A DNA stretch of 64,000 nt from Triatoma infestans (GCA_011037195.1 JAAEAF010003768.1:55585-119584); one strand, 5' to 3'; numbered from the stretch's first letter, positions 12,560 through 24,597 are shown. The notes: generated from the sequence alone by a model not told the origin. Program-made: numbers and translations.

Positions 12560-12926
12560 ATACAGGGTGTCCCAAGGTATATGGATAACGACTTTTTCTC
12601 GGAAACTAAGATAGCTAGAAAAAAACTAAAAAATACGTGTCCCCGTAGTTTTTTGTTAGAAATCCAAATTTAATTTGCAAATTTGTTTCGGTGCTTCGAG
12701 AAGCGAGATATAGGCACCAACTTCATTTTTTCAAATAGGGAGGTGAGGTTTTTATTTAAGAAACAGATTCCTCTATTTTTTGTAAGAAAAATTTACTTGA
12801 ACGGTTTTTTCTTTGAGCGATATTTTACAAGTTATGAATAATATCATTCCTATATGAAATTTCAAAATGATATTATAACGGTTTTTTGATTGAATAAGAA
12901 GAAAAGTACCTATTTTATTATAAATT
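12560..12926. repeat. Possible DNA-transposon end (ACAGGGTGTCCCAAG)
   Basis: A sharp transition occurs at TATACAGGGTGTCCCAAGG. Many Tc1/mariner and related elements start with ACAGGGTGTCC-type ends. No matching inverted end was found downstream before 14 kb, and no transposase is visible, so only a candidate boundary is called. Confidence 0.35.
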
Positions 12927-13027
12927 TTACTTCTCATTAATTACAGATCTTGCTCGAACTGGCCAATGAAATACATCTCTAATGGTGGAGGCCAGTTCGA
13001 GCAAGATCTGTAATCAATGAGGAGTAA
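12927..13027. repeat. Near-perfect 38-bp inverted repeat, 101-nt hairpin
   Basis: Arms 12927-12964 and 12990-13027 pair at 36 of 38 positions, and the inner 25 are perfect (ATTACAGATCTTGCTCGAAC... on the left). The loop is 25 nt. The size resembles a pre-miRNA or a tiny foldback element, but pairing is more perfect than usual for a miRNA. Either strand could fold. Confidence 0.85.
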
Positions 13028-13430
13028 AAAACATATACTCCGACCTGAAGAACGATCATAGCTATGGGATGAGAAAAACGCCCATAACAGAACGCAGTGG
13101 CCCATTCCTTGAAATTTATCTTAATTTATTTAATCTTAATCTATTTCTCCTCTTACAGATTAAGAGAACAAATAAAAATGCAGAATATACTTTTTTAAGT
13201 TATAGGTGACTTTTTATTTATTTATTTATTTTTTTACAAAATAATTATTTTTTTGCGAAGGGATAATATGCTAATCGAATTTAGAATTACTCAAATGAAC
13301 GCAAGCGAGTTTGGCAACTGAACTAGTGCTGTAAAAGAACTTTATTCTCGCGTTAAATAGTATATTTATCTATAACATTAAAGCAATGTAATGCCTATTT
13401 TTTCAGGCGGTTTTAAACGTCCAACTATTA

Positions 13431-14137
13431 CAGTAAAGACAAACATAGCGCTTTCAACCAAAGTCGATAGCGTTCTAATAAACCACAGTAAGTTGTTTTA
13501 TTAAGCGATTCGTGCAGTGATCGATGCGGTTTGCAGTGTGGACGACGTGGTGTATTTGTAAATATTGCATATGCATTGAAAAATTTATAAAAAAAAAAAC
13601 AACTAAAACGCTATGTGGATACATCCAATTATCAGAGAAAGGCAACAAAAAGAGCATTTTCATACGTTGTTTGCTGAAGTACAAAGAGAAGATGAAAAAA
13701 TGTTCAACTTCACTAGGATGTCGCGAAGTACTTTTCATGAGTTACTCAGAATTTGCCAAGAAAAGCTAATAACATTTTCTTCTTATAACTCTATCGCTGT
13801 ATTCCTTTTTCCACATATCCTAAAGTGCCGGTCGATTTTCTACCTCGTTTATTACTTTTCTGCCATCAAATTTTTCTCCCAGCCATTTCTAAACAAAAGG
13901 CCTGAGTTTAAACAGAACTATCTGAACACGTTGACTCATCCTAACATTCGGGTAAGTTAAACCGACTCGATTCCTCACATCAACCACCTACAGACGCTGT
14001 TTTGAAGTCGCAGCACGAGACGAAATGCTCGGCACCGCTGGTATGTTTTACACTGTTATTATATATTCCATGACATATCGACACGGGCTCTGATTCGTTA
14101 AACGCTTCGGTTGAAACTGCTTTGTCTGTCTTTACCC
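13431..14137 (+). mobile_element. Internally deleted PIF/Harbinger transposon with TTA target duplication
   Basis: Left end CAGTAAAGACAAACATAGCG and inward-read right end GGGTAAAGACAGACAAAGCA form inverted repeats matching at 26 of 33 positions. Both sides are flanked by TTA (13428-13430, 14138-14140), the 3-bp target of PIF/Harbinger elements. At 707 bp it is far shorter than an autonomous copy and keeps only the transposase N-terminus. Confidence 0.87.
13614..13773 (+). pseudogene. Harbinger transposase N-terminal fragment
   Basis: Translation gives WIHPIIRERQQKEHFHTLF, AEVQREDEKMFNFTRMSRST and FHELLRIC. This matches the start of HARBI1/ALP1-type transposases (W-hydrophobic-HPx3-R, HxLxxELR, FFxYFRMS, FxELL). 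After about residue 53 similarity ends, although the frame stays open to 13960. The catalytic DDE nuclease part is absent, so the product would be inactive. The context between matching inverted repeats supports the assignment. Confidence 0.85.
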
Positions 14138-14140
14138 TTA

Positions 14141-16688
14141 AATTAGGTATCGTGGACCGGGGCCGGAAGCACTATTTTACTATTAATATTTTTTAAGTGA
14201 ATATAAAATTTAGCCATCTCAACTACAGACCTCTCTTACAATTCCTCATAACCACTACACCACCAGTATTTCTCTGGTAGATGCATTTTTAGTTTATTTA
14301 GCAAGCTTGGCATGCTCCATCCTAGCAAAGATTTCTATATACTTTTCAGAGTATTTCTTCTTTTCATACTTTGTGAGATTTTGGAATGGTGAATTCTGTT
14401 TTTATTAACTGAATTGAGAAAGCGCCCAGAATTATAGCTCCACACCAGGGCGAGGAGGAATCGTAGCTAAGCAACAATCCTATACTTCTCGAGAAGATAA
14501 ATTTATCTCCCTTTTAAATTCAGTGTTAGAAATTTTACAGTAATTCATATTCATTAGTAGTCTTATATACATGAAGATTAAGTTATAAATATACCATTCT
14601 AAAATAAGTAATACACTTTACAGATAATTACAGATAAAAATAAAAAGACGAGTTTCATTACTTTAAAACATAAATTATATTATTAAAACAATATAATCTC
14701 TTGATAATATGCGGTGCTCAGTATAGTGTATCAGCTGCATTATGTTATTCCTACCGGATGTACATTTATGCCTTAAGGCATATTCTTGTAAATTTATGGA
14801 GTAAGTAAAAGATGTATATTTTTTAACATGGGCATTTGTGTTTAATTTAACTAAAATCTTACTTATAATTAAATATTATAGAGCAATTAACAAAATAAAG
14901 TACCTACTTATTTCATGAACTTGATTCTACAATCGATCAAAACAATAGAAATTGTTTTTAAAGTTCTGTTTGGAAATTATGTGTGGCGAACCGTCTATTA
15001 AGGAGTCTGTAACCATGTACGCATATGCTCACTACACCTGATATTAACATTATGTAAGCAAGGAAGAAAATATACAGTGTCCAAAATAGTTAATTTATGT
15101 TTATTAGGCAGCATGTTCCTTACTGTCAGTGAGTAAAGCTAACTATGGTCCCTAAATTAAGGTCCAGCTTGCTAATATTATTATCCTCATAGAAGTAAAA
15201 CCCACATTATTTGATTAGAAACACATATTTCAATTTTTACAATTCAAATTGCTAAAATTTTTAGAATTTTAACTATTTCGTATTCAAGAGAGTGTAACAT
15301 GATTTCCGGAGGAAACTTAATTTCGAAAATTAGGCTCGACTGCAGTAATACTTCGGTTTGTAGCAATAACTAGTTGTTATTATCTGTAGACAGATATACT
15401 AACAGTTCTTTCTATATAATAAAGAAAATTTGATATTAAATTTTGAACAGTAAAAAAACTAAAAAAGAACACTGAAGAAGTGACTAGTCTATTTCCCCCT
15501 ACTGGGTACAGAACTTTTATATGGATGTATATCCATAGTTATACATATGATAGAAATCTAAATCCAATTTGATGCTTTGAAATTAATTTATTTAAAAACT
15601 TGAAAAAAAAAATATATATTCAATCAGCCTATCAGTTTCGTATTGTTATAGATTTTATTTCTCTTCATATTATCTTGAGAATGTAATAAAAAATTAGAAT
15701 TTTATCACTGTTTTGTGGTAAACTGCGAATATTCTATTTTTAAAAAAAAAAAACATTGGAAAAAAAAATATATATTAAACGTTTGATTTTTTTATTACCT
15801 CATAAAATTATTTTTAAATTTACCAGAATAAAATATCATGAAACATCTAACTTACAAAATTATTAATTTGTAAAAAGAAATACAATGTAAAAAAATGTAT
15901 TTGTTATATTGATGAGTCAATAATCTACATATTATTAAAATTATTAATGTGGGTTTCAATTGTATTCATAAAAAAAATGTTTATTATTATATATGACTCA
16001 GTCTAAAGTAATATTACTTTTTTGTATCTATTACTTATCCAATAATCAGTTTTCTCTCTTTGTTATTTAAAGATGATGGATTTTTTTTTTTTTTTTATTT
16101 GTTGAAGAGAAACGAAAAATACTGTTACTTACTTTAACGGTTTGTATATAAGAAACTCCTTATATGTTAAAATTAAATGAAAATTTTTTAAAGAAGCATA
16201 AAATCTTCTACACAGTTAGATTAAATAGAGAACTTTAACAAAAGAGTGTTTTCTTTTTATTTTTAAATAAATCTTTTGAAGGAAAACAAAATGAAGTCTT
16301 AAATACTTAGACCAATATTTCATAATATAAAATAGCGTAATATATCTATGCAATAGAATAATATTATTTGTTTTTAATATTTCTTTTTAACATCTTGAAT
16401 TAATTTTTTTACTTATTTGATTATATAGGTAAAAAATGTTTAAATAAATATCCAACAAATAAATATGCTGAATTGTTACAATCAAAAATGCGATGGATGA
16501 TACAGTAACCGTATAAAGGCTCTTATAAACGCTGCTCTAGGCGCATCTCAATTCACATTACACCCTCTGTCATGCTCACCTATACTGAACAAGCGATTGG
16601 GCTAAAAACTGTCAAGTATCAAGCTTCCACCAAAAAAGCTAAGTCTAACTCCTCTTAAGAGTTACCAAAAAATAAATAAATCATATAT
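14141..16688. other. AT-rich, no recognised gene
   Basis: Very AT-rich with homopolymer runs and no conserved frame. Nothing recognised. Confidence 0.5.
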
Positions 16689-16689
16689 C

Positions 16690-16726
16690 CCGAGTTCGAA
16701 TCCAGCTGTGCTGCCCTTAGATTTTT
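16690..16726 (+). mobile_element. SINE S1 fragment (box B side only)
   Basis: CCCGAGTTCGAATCCAGCTG followed by TGCTGCCCTTAGATTTT matches the S1 junction between tRNA-like head and body. Box A and the rest of the body are missing; a T run follows. Confidence 0.7.
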
Positions 16727-17453
16727 TTTTTTTTTTTTTGAGAAATATCTCGATAAAATAATCTAATAAAATATAATTTCTCTTTCTCCTTTAATCCACA
16801 GTTATTATTTTTTACTTAATTTAAAAATTAACATAAATGTTAATAAATTGCTTAAAATTTAAATAGAAAATTAAAAAAACTTTTTCTTTTTTTTTAATGA
16901 CCTGTTTTTAAAAGTATATTGTAAAATGATTTTTTTTTTACTTTATTAAGTAATAAATATTATATATATATAAATAGAATTTATGTGAACAGGAAGTAAA
17001 TCTGTTATATTCTATTTTATTTCCTTTAACGAAAATTCAGCCACTCCCTGAATATTTGTTCAATATAACTATCGACAGAGTTTTTTATACACCCCCCCAC
17101 GCATAATCTAAAAATTAATAATTATATTTTTATCCATAAATGATTAATATCTATATTGATAAAACCCATGTAAAAGTATTTTAATATCTTAAGAGTATAA
17201 TACGGCGGTGAGAAAGGGCCTTCTACAAGTGGAAGGAAGCTATTGGACAAATTGCTGGGTATAAATCATGTGATCACCTTATAATAGCCACAGACTCTTA
17301 ATACTAATAGTAGTAGAGTATAAACTATTTCACTCGCTACAAGCTTACTGAGCATCTCGCTGCTACAACACATGGGATTTCTGCTTTGTATTTATTTTAT
17401 TTTTTATGAATGTTTGATTTCTTTCGTCATGCTTATAATGAGAAATATTTCAT

Positions 17454-18080
17454 ATTCTATACTGGAAAGCCAAATATAATGATGATATGGACTGAATTTG
17501 ATCGCCGTAATTGTAAGAAAGTTTTCTTATCAATGCATTAAATATATTTCACTGAGGTTGATTGTCCACTTTGTGACACGGGTGTAGATAGTATTGTTCA
17601 TGTTTTGCTGCACTGTAGAGTATTTGATTCTTTAAGATATAAATATATTGAAAAATACACCAAAGATGTAAAAACTAAGAGATATAAAATTTAACAGCTT
17701 CTTAATATTGAGGATAAAGTTCAAAACCTTAATCACCTTTATTATTTTATTACAAGAAGTCTTCATTTAAGAAAATTATTGCAATAAGTTTATAATTATC
17801 TAGTTTTTCTTTTCTCTATTCTAATTTTATCAATTATTACTATAAATAACTAATTTTTGAATAACTATTCTCTTAGTGATTGAGATTTGAGTAACTATTC
17901 TCTTAGTTAATTGTATAGGTTTTTTTTTTCTTCGACTTTAACGCATATGATATACAGTAATAACAAACCACTAATTTATAATAAGTCTAATAGAATAAAT
18001 TTTGTAAATTTCATGTAGTGTAAGGCCAACGCTTTGCTATAAGAATTGTATTCTTGAAAGCAAATAAACATTCATTCATT
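17454..18080 (+). mobile_element. 5'-truncated LINE 3' end with (ATTC)n tail and 10-bp TSD
   Basis: Flanked by AATATTTCAT at 17444-17453 and 18081-18090. Translation, with stops, gives FTEVDCPLCDTGVDSIVHVLLHC, a CCHC knuckle (C-x2-C-x8-H-x4-C) of a LINE ORF2 C-terminus, then YYFITRSLHLRKLLQ and a stop. A 3' UTR of about 0.3 kb ends in CAAATAAACATTCATTCATT. The AT-rich TSD is short, but its position exactly at the tail supports it. Confidence 0.8.
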
Positions 18081-18090
18081 AATATTTCAT

Positions 18091-19600
18091 TGGAAAAATA
18101 CCTGAATCAATGGTTAAATCAAACCTCGAAGTGAAATTTGTGGACAAAAATACTTTGATAAAACAAGCTGCAATGGCCCTAACCAATGGTGTCCCTAAAT
18201 ACATAATCGTTTCATAAGAAAAATTACTCAGGCGAAACTGCGGGTAGAAGAGCAATAGTAGGGCAATAGGGAAATCTTGCTGGGCGAAACAAAATAAGAC
18301 CTTAAAGGATATTATCAAATAATCGGCACCGCATAGTTGAAGTGATTAGGATTAAGGATTTAAACATTCTATTGAAAAGGATAGACTTTCAGTCAATTTC
18401 TAAAACGTAAAGAGTGAAGTGTTGAGTATGTATTTAGGAACTCAATACCAGGGCGATGTTAATATGTGTCAGAATAAAGGAAATGTCTAAAGTGAAGTTA
18501 ATAAAATTTTCATTAAGATCTACCCGAGTTTACTAAATGGATCGAAGAAGACGAATAATTGACATGAATGGTTTGTTGTGTTTGGTTCGACAAGAGAATG
18601 AGATACTTGAAGGTTTAATAAGAGACCTAACCTGGTAAACACATATAACAGTTGTAAAGAATGATGGTAGAACTTCTTACACACAAACACACACTTTATA
18701 TATTTACACATACACCATTACACACCTCAAACTCACATAGAGTATTTAATAGTATAGTTGATTGGTGACAACAGCTACAAAACTAAAGGTCTAGTGGAGT
18801 GTAAACAGTATGTGAACGCCCATGTCTTTAATTGCTGTGCAGACCGTGGCAGTCTGTCCGTGACAACCGCAAACACTAGTCTACTATATATATATATCCC
18901 CACATCTAACTCTATCATTTTCCACTCACAAATACTATACACACAAAACACTCGTTCAAATGCGCTCGCACGCACACACACACCCATCCAAACTCAAGAG
19001 ATTAGAGTTCATATTGTTGGCATAAGGTTTATCAATGATTATGATTTTATGGTGACCACAGTCCACAATAGTGTTGGCCACATAACATAAATACAATTGC
19101 AAACGTACACACACGCTTATATACAGAAATAAGATTGAAACTTGGTCTCTCTACTAATGAGCAGCAGGAACACAGTTCACTGGTTGTTGCCAACTAGAAT
19201 GGTTCAACTATTGTTACCTATCGACTAAATACTTCCTCTATATAATGGAGAATGTTAAAACCTATATTCCCCAAGTTCCTGCTTTGGACACATTTTAAGT
19301 AGGTCCCATATTTAGGATGGACATAATGACCGTCCGTAATTTAGTTTAGAAATTAGTAATCATCATCATTTTGCAATATGTCATTGTAGCCTTATAAATT
19401 GAAATTCTAATTTTGTTTGTCTATTACTTGCGACTTGCAACAAGTCTGGCCGTGCTCATTAGCACTGAAAAAAAGCAGAAAATTAGGGCCGTCAAAAAAA
19501 AAAGTTAACCTGATTTGATGAATTTCCATATTTATTTATTTGAATAAGCGCTTTTGGTAATATAAGGGTGTAACAGGAGTCTTTGCGTTTTCACCTTACA
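18091..19600. other. No recognised gene
   Basis: Contains CA-rich low-complexity patches (18.68-18.73 and 18.94-18.99 kb) and short frames created by them. No conserved protein or repeat recognised. Confidence 0.5.
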
Positions 19601-19604
19601 ATTC

Positions 19605-20225
19605 AAAGCGATTTGTTTTTACTCACCTACTAAAGTTTACTCCTCCAAATACAGGCCATCATTTTCTACGACTTGAACCCATCTGTGAGCCAACAATTTT
19701 ATGTCCTTCCGAAATCTGCGGCTTATCTTTAGAGTCAAAAAACTCCAAACATCCCGTTTTCAACATTTCGTATTTGTAAATATTTTACTAGTACAAATTA
19801 GGCCATGGAGCGGAAGAGATTGTAATCAGTGGGTGCCAAATCTGGGCGATAAACTGCGTGAGAGAAGAGCTCAAAATTCAAATCTTCGATTATTATTGAG
19901 AACGTTTTCACGTGACATATCTTGTTGAAGGAATACATTTTTTCAATTAACTCAAAAGGGATATTTGGCAGTCAAAACGGAGTGTATGCGTTCTAGCTGA
20001 GTAGAGTAGAGTTCGGATGTCATCGAATCACCGGCAGCAAATAGCTCAACATGAATGACGCCCTCGTAGTTCCGCTACACAGACAGCATCACTTTTTTCT
20101 CAAATCTTTTTCTTCGGAGGACGGTACAGCTGGTTGGCTTGATCTAATACATTGTTTTTGTTTGTTCGTTGTCGAAATAAACTCACTTTTCATCGCATGA
20201 TATAATTCGTTTGATTTGAAATATA
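19605..20225 (-). pseudogene. Mariner-type transposase remnant
   Basis: Minus-strand translation across stops and frameshifts gives RIISCDEKWVYFDN (first catalytic Asp, canonically GDEKW), a middle segment ending LQQDMSREN (second Asp), and YRPDLAPTDYNLFRSM (third Asp in the mariner SPDLAPSDYHLF block). All three Asp positions of the D,D34D triad are therefore still visible, although W after DEK is followed by a stop-bearing change. The N-terminal helix-turn-helix region and terminal repeats were not found. Confidence 0.86.
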
Positions 20226-20229
20226 TATA

Positions 20230-21800
20230 TAAAAAAAAAAAAAATTTAAATAATCAATTTTAAATACGAGAGTTCTTCCAAAATTAGAAAGTGGTGAATA
20301 GATTTTTGGGTCCGCAATGCTAGAAAACATTTTTTTTTTAGTGTAGTTTGCTTCTTAATGGAAAATATTTATTTACCTGCTTAATAGGGACATAGTCGGC
20401 AGTGATACAATAACTGCTTGCAGCTTTTTCCATCTTACACTGATTTTCAATTTTTACCGATCGCTTTTACATGATTGCCCATATTCAACGTATCAAAGAT
20501 TTTAAATTATTACCATTTAAAGCATAGTCACAATACATACTCAGTCGACATTGTTTACCGAATATCTTGAATGTGGGCGTAACAACTAAACCAGATCAAT
20601 AAAGTGAAAAAAGAAGCAGTATAAGAAGGACAACGTCGCAAAAATCATTCCGTGCAGTCATTTTCATAATTGATGAAATGGATTTTATGCATTAATTTGG
20701 ATTTACTAATATGACTTTAACCCTGAAACAAATAGCTTTACTTTACAAGAGTGGCTCACCTCATAACTTTATTATATACTCTTAACGTTTAAAATAACTA
20801 ACAAAAAAAATTATGTTTTTCTTTGAATTTTCGGTTCAAATAAAGTCGTGGAGCTTGAAACCAAGTAATTTAAGCTGTTTAAATATTTAGCAAAACCTGG
20901 ATTTCTAAATTAGACATAATTAATTTTTTTTTTTTTTAAATTTACCTCCAGAAAACTGTTCATAATAGATTCCCTCCTAAGGGGGTATAAACAATTATCA
21001 GACATTTTGAAACTAGTGGAAAAACTATTATCATATAGTAAATAGAGATACTTGTGGGGTGTAGAAATAAATAAAATTGGAAAGTGAAGGCCCCTTTTAT
21101 CCAGAAGGTGCGAAGTTAATGAAGTTGAAATATCTAAAGAAACTAGGGGGGAACTCAATTTCAATCCTTACCCATAACCTTCCAAATGCAAATAACAAGT
21201 ACAGAGGGGGTTATAGGTACTTTGTAGGGGAATTGTTAGCCAAAGTCGCCATTCCCCTACTCTACATTTTCAATATAGTACTATATATATAGTATATATG
21301 TATATATATACTTAGATCTCCCCTAAGTCCATCTGTTGTACTTGATTGACAAAATCCAAAACCCGCTTAGATAAGAAGGTGAGCCATCTTCTAAGGCTAT
21401 GGAAGAAATCACACAGTGTTATTGTTATCCTGGTCAATACCTCTTACTGGGTGATGGCTGTCCAAACCAGTGGTGCAGTGATTTCTTTTTTCTTGTAAAA
21501 AATCACCTCTCTACTAAACAAGTCCTTATAACATTACAGAAGCATATTGAATATTATCTTGTAGAAATTAATAAAAATAGTCTTAATTCTACTAATCACA
21601 TATCCCATTTCAATGATTTAAAAATAATTTATATTTAAATAATTTATTAAGATCTTGTCGGTTAGGAGGTATTTTGTTTAATGAGAGGATATTCATCGAT
21701 TGATAAGTTCAAAATCAAGCACTTATCGTTCAGATTCGGTCACCCAATATTAACGCACATTAGAACTATCAGATTTGAAACAATACTTCATTGTCTGATA
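20230..21800. other. No recognised gene; contains TA-rich palindromic tract
   Basis: AT-rich sequence. At 21280-21311 a (TA)n-type tract (ACTATATATATAGTATATATG...) is a low-complexity repeat. Short frames here show no family similarity. Confidence 0.5.
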
Positions 21801-21809
21801 TATTGGATA

Positions 21810-22135
21810 TGTTAGGTGGAGTGAATTTAGGTCTGGTTGATGAAATGAGATTGACTTTATTAACACTGATTAACTAATATATTAATTAAGACACAAAGAC
21901 TGCCTGGACTTTCCATTAGAGAATGGTTAAGGTAGAATGGTAAATGGGTAATGACACGTAGTAATTGGCTGTATTGAACTGTCCTCAACTGTATCGAACT
22001 GTATTGAACTGTCTTCCCATGGACTGTCTGTCGCTATATTTATACAGTTTCTCCCATTCCGAGAGAGAGGATTTTGAGATTGTTTCTCTTTTCTTACTGT
22101 CTTTGGTTGCTGATCTCTCTTTGGTTGCTCTTACA
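21810..22135 (+). repeat. LTR-like repeat, copy A
   Basis: Runs from TGTTAGGTGGAG to GGTTGCTCTTACA. It shares with copy B GGTTGATGAAATGAGATTGA, AAGACACA(A/C)AGACTGCCTGG and an internal short tandem of TGTATTGAACTG. The TG...CA ends and length of about 325 bp suggest a solo LTR, but no internal region was seen. Confidence 0.65.
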
Positions 22136-22146
22136 TCAATCCAATA

Positions 22147-22468
22147 TGTTAGGTAGAGAGAATTTTTCTGGTTGATGAAATGAGATTGACTTTATTAACA
22201 CTGATTAACTAATATATTAATTAAGACACACAGACTGCCTGGACTTTACAATAGAGAAATGTTTAAGGTAGAGTGGTAAATGGGTAAAATGACACGTAGT
22301 GATTGGATGTATTGAACTGTCCTCTTCTGTATTGAACTGTCTTGAACTATATTGAACTGTGTTTTCATGGACTATCCGAAGCTATATTTATACAGTTTCT
22401 CTCACTCCAGTCCGAAAGAGTGGTTTGAGTTTGTTTCTCTTCTCTTACTGTCTTTGGTTGCTGTTACA
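22147..22468 (+). repeat. LTR-like repeat, copy B (tandem with A)
   Basis: Second direct copy, 11 bp after A, from TGTTAGGTAGAG to GGTTGCTGTTACA, diverged from A by scattered substitutions and small indels. Tandem arrangement without interior could reflect duplication of a solo LTR or loss of an internal region. Confidence 0.65.
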
Positions 22469-22547
22469 CTGATAACAAATCCAAGCGATAATCTCCAAAG
22501 ACCAGACAAATATTATAGTCTAAGTAAGTAATCCCTAAAAAAAAAAA

Positions 22548-22800
22548 AAAGCCTATGGCGCAACAGCCTATAAAGGACCAAGGGTTGCCAGTGGGCAATT
22601 TGTATTGCGGGGGACGTGTGGTAAACGCACCGCTGTTCCCTCGCCGTTTTAGTTTTGGCCAAACCTAGGAGCGCTACCAACTATAGCTTCCCACTTTTTC
22701 TCATGATGGTTTTGACCGATTTTGCCCCCATGGGAATCGAACCCTGAATTCTTGCACCAAAGGCGAGTGCGCTAGCCACTAGACCAACGCGTGAGGGCTA
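22548..22800 (-). mobile_element. tRNA-derived SINE, second family (S2)
   Basis: On the minus strand the head reads GTTGGTCTAGTGGCTAGCGC (box A) and GGGTTCGATTCCC (box B), typical pol III promoter elements. It is followed by a body unlike S1 (GGCAAAATCGGTCAAAACC, GGTAGCGCTCCTAGG, CTGTTGCGCCATAGGC) and a T run. It is not a functional tRNA: the acceptor stem does not close. Confidence 0.82.
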
Positions 22801-22904
22801 TAAAAGCTATAAAATTAAAATAGTACAGAAAGTCTAAAAATAACTCTTCTACTTCATTGTAAATTGCCCAACTATTTCCATTCATTATGTTATCATTCTT
22901 TTTA

Positions 22905-23650
22905 CTTTCTCTTACTTCCTGGTAAGAGGAAGTATAGCTATCATGTCAAATTTTTTACTTTCTCTTACTCTTTGTAAGAGGAAGTATTGCGATCTGGTCA
23001 AAATTTATGAAATTTGACTTTTCACCGGAAATATGAGTTTTGAGATCGCTGAGTAGTGTAAAAATGTTTTTAGCTAATAATCTGAATATTTGTCTGTGTG
23101 CGTGTGTTTTAACAGAATATCTCAGAAAATGGGATCTCTCAAGTTTCGGGCAAAATTTATCAAGCAGAGGGGCAACTTTACCGATTTTTTTTTTTCAGTT
23201 TATTGCAATTTTCTCGAATACAACTCTAACGATTTTTTTTAAACTTCGTACACTATCTTCATAGATGATCCCCCCCCATTCACTTTGATCTGAAATATTT
23301 TCCTGGAAAAATTGTTTTTTTTGGGGAGGGGAGAAAGAAGCATTAAGTTTTCGTTTAAAGTAACATTTCACTGAAATGTATGGAACTATCACCAATATAA
23401 TATTAAATATTGATTAGTAAACTTCCAAATCTTAAGAAAATTGATAAACTGAAAATGTGACATTACAGAATAGGTTTTTAAGTTTTGGGAATTTTTTTCG
23501 AAAATGGTTACAAATGAGATAATATCTGCACAAATATAAACCAATCATATTTATTTGAAATATTTTTCAAAAAGATTGATTTGAAATAGTTGTGCGGAAT
23601 TTGTAGCGTTAATTTGTGTCATTTTATATTATAATTGTACCGTTCAATAA
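22905..23650. repeat. R1 family copy with duplicated terminus
   Basis: Two consecutive R1 ends (TTTACTTTCTCTTACTTCC... at about 22907 and TTACTTTCTCTTACTCTTT... at about 22955) precede one R1 body (TTTTCACCGGAAATATGAG, CTCGAATACAACTCTAACG, AAACTTCGTACACTATC). Partial terminus plus whole copy suggests one copy inserted in the end of another. Confidence 0.75.
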
Positions 23651-23923
23651 ATGTTTCTAATAATTCTACTATTATTAAATTTCAAGTTGCTTGTTATTTC
23701 GAATAACTTTTCTTTTTTTTTTTTTCTTTCTTTGTTTTTAAGTAAATTAAGGACAAACACAATTCTTGACATATTCAAGACATGAGTTCTTCATCAAACT
23801 ATGGTATTTTCTGTATATAATGTTAATTATTGATTTTATATCCACTTAATACCTTTTATAAAGGTAATAAAGTCAGTTTTACATTTATTCATTTTAAAGG
23901 TTTTATTTGACTTATCCTATCTT

Positions 23924-24150
23924 GAAAAAACACTTGAGTTTCTGGGTTGAGACTGCGTCAATGATTCGCTAGAACACGATGATTCGCCCGAATTGTGAAG
24001 AAGCCACGCCCCTTATCTACCAATTCAGTTCATTGCTTCATTACCATTCGAGATGTAACGACAGTGAAGAGGCTTATTGCAATATGGGCGAAACGTCAGT
24101 TTCTAGTAAACCACTGACGCTGTGTCAACCCGGATATTCAAGTGTTTTTC
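23924..24150. repeat. R3 foldback repeat with GAAACGTC module
   Basis: Arms 23924-23974 and 24101-24150 are inverted copies (AAAACACTTGAGTTTCTGGG and its counterpart CCCGGATATTCAAGTGTTTT). Between them, at 24054-24100, is GTAACGACAGTGAAGAGGC...GGGCGAAACGTCAG. The same right arm and module recur at 31.27 and, inverted, at 53.1 kb. Confidence 0.8.
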
Positions 24151-24381
24151 ATGAAAATGACCGCGAAAAATTAAAAGATCATATTACCCTATATTACACT
24201 TTCTTCTTGAAAAATATCGGCCGCTGTTTCCCAACATTATCATCTTTGGGATAAAAATAAAATAAATAATTCTAAACAAATTGCAGATCGCTGTTTTGAC
24301 ATCACAAAGAAAAATTGATAACCAAGTAAATTTTATACACTCAATTCACCATTTATTCTTCATTAATTAACTGTTTAGGAT

Positions 24382-24590
24382 TTTTTTAATTTAAGGCGCG
24401 TCAACATCTGACGAGATATTTGCTCAGTGCACGCCGGCCTTTAGACAGTGTTTTCTCGTTACAGACAACACTGCTCATCACCAGTGTGCTGTAGAGGCTC
24501 CTAGAAAGAGAAAATCTAAGGACAGCACGGCTGGATTCGAACCCGGAATCTCCGTGTTGCTAGTCAGCGCACTACCACTGAGCCCTTCCC
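24382..24590 (-). mobile_element. tRNA-derived SINE S1 with 7-bp TSD
   Basis: Complete order on the minus strand: GAAGGGCTCAGTGGTAGTGC head, box B GGGTTCGAATCC, body, and TTAAATTAAAAAAA tail. Direct repeats TTAGGAT occur at 24375-24381 and 24591-24597. Pol III transcribed and mobilised in trans by a LINE, as for all SINEs. Confidence 0.9.
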
Positions 24591-24597
24591 TTAGGAT

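Noticed and set aside
13951..13960. Functional donor after the Harbinger fragment
   Set aside because: GGGTAAGT fits a donor, but similarity to the transposase ended about 180 bases earlier; kept only as a remark.
18758..19090. 110-codon frame
   Set aside because: Built largely on CA-repeat and AT-rich sequence with a competing antisense frame; no family similarity.
22740..22800. tRNA gene candidate (also the heads of the S1 copies)
   Set aside because: Box A and B are present but the stems do not form a full cloverleaf, and each head is fused to a repeated body. They are SINEs.
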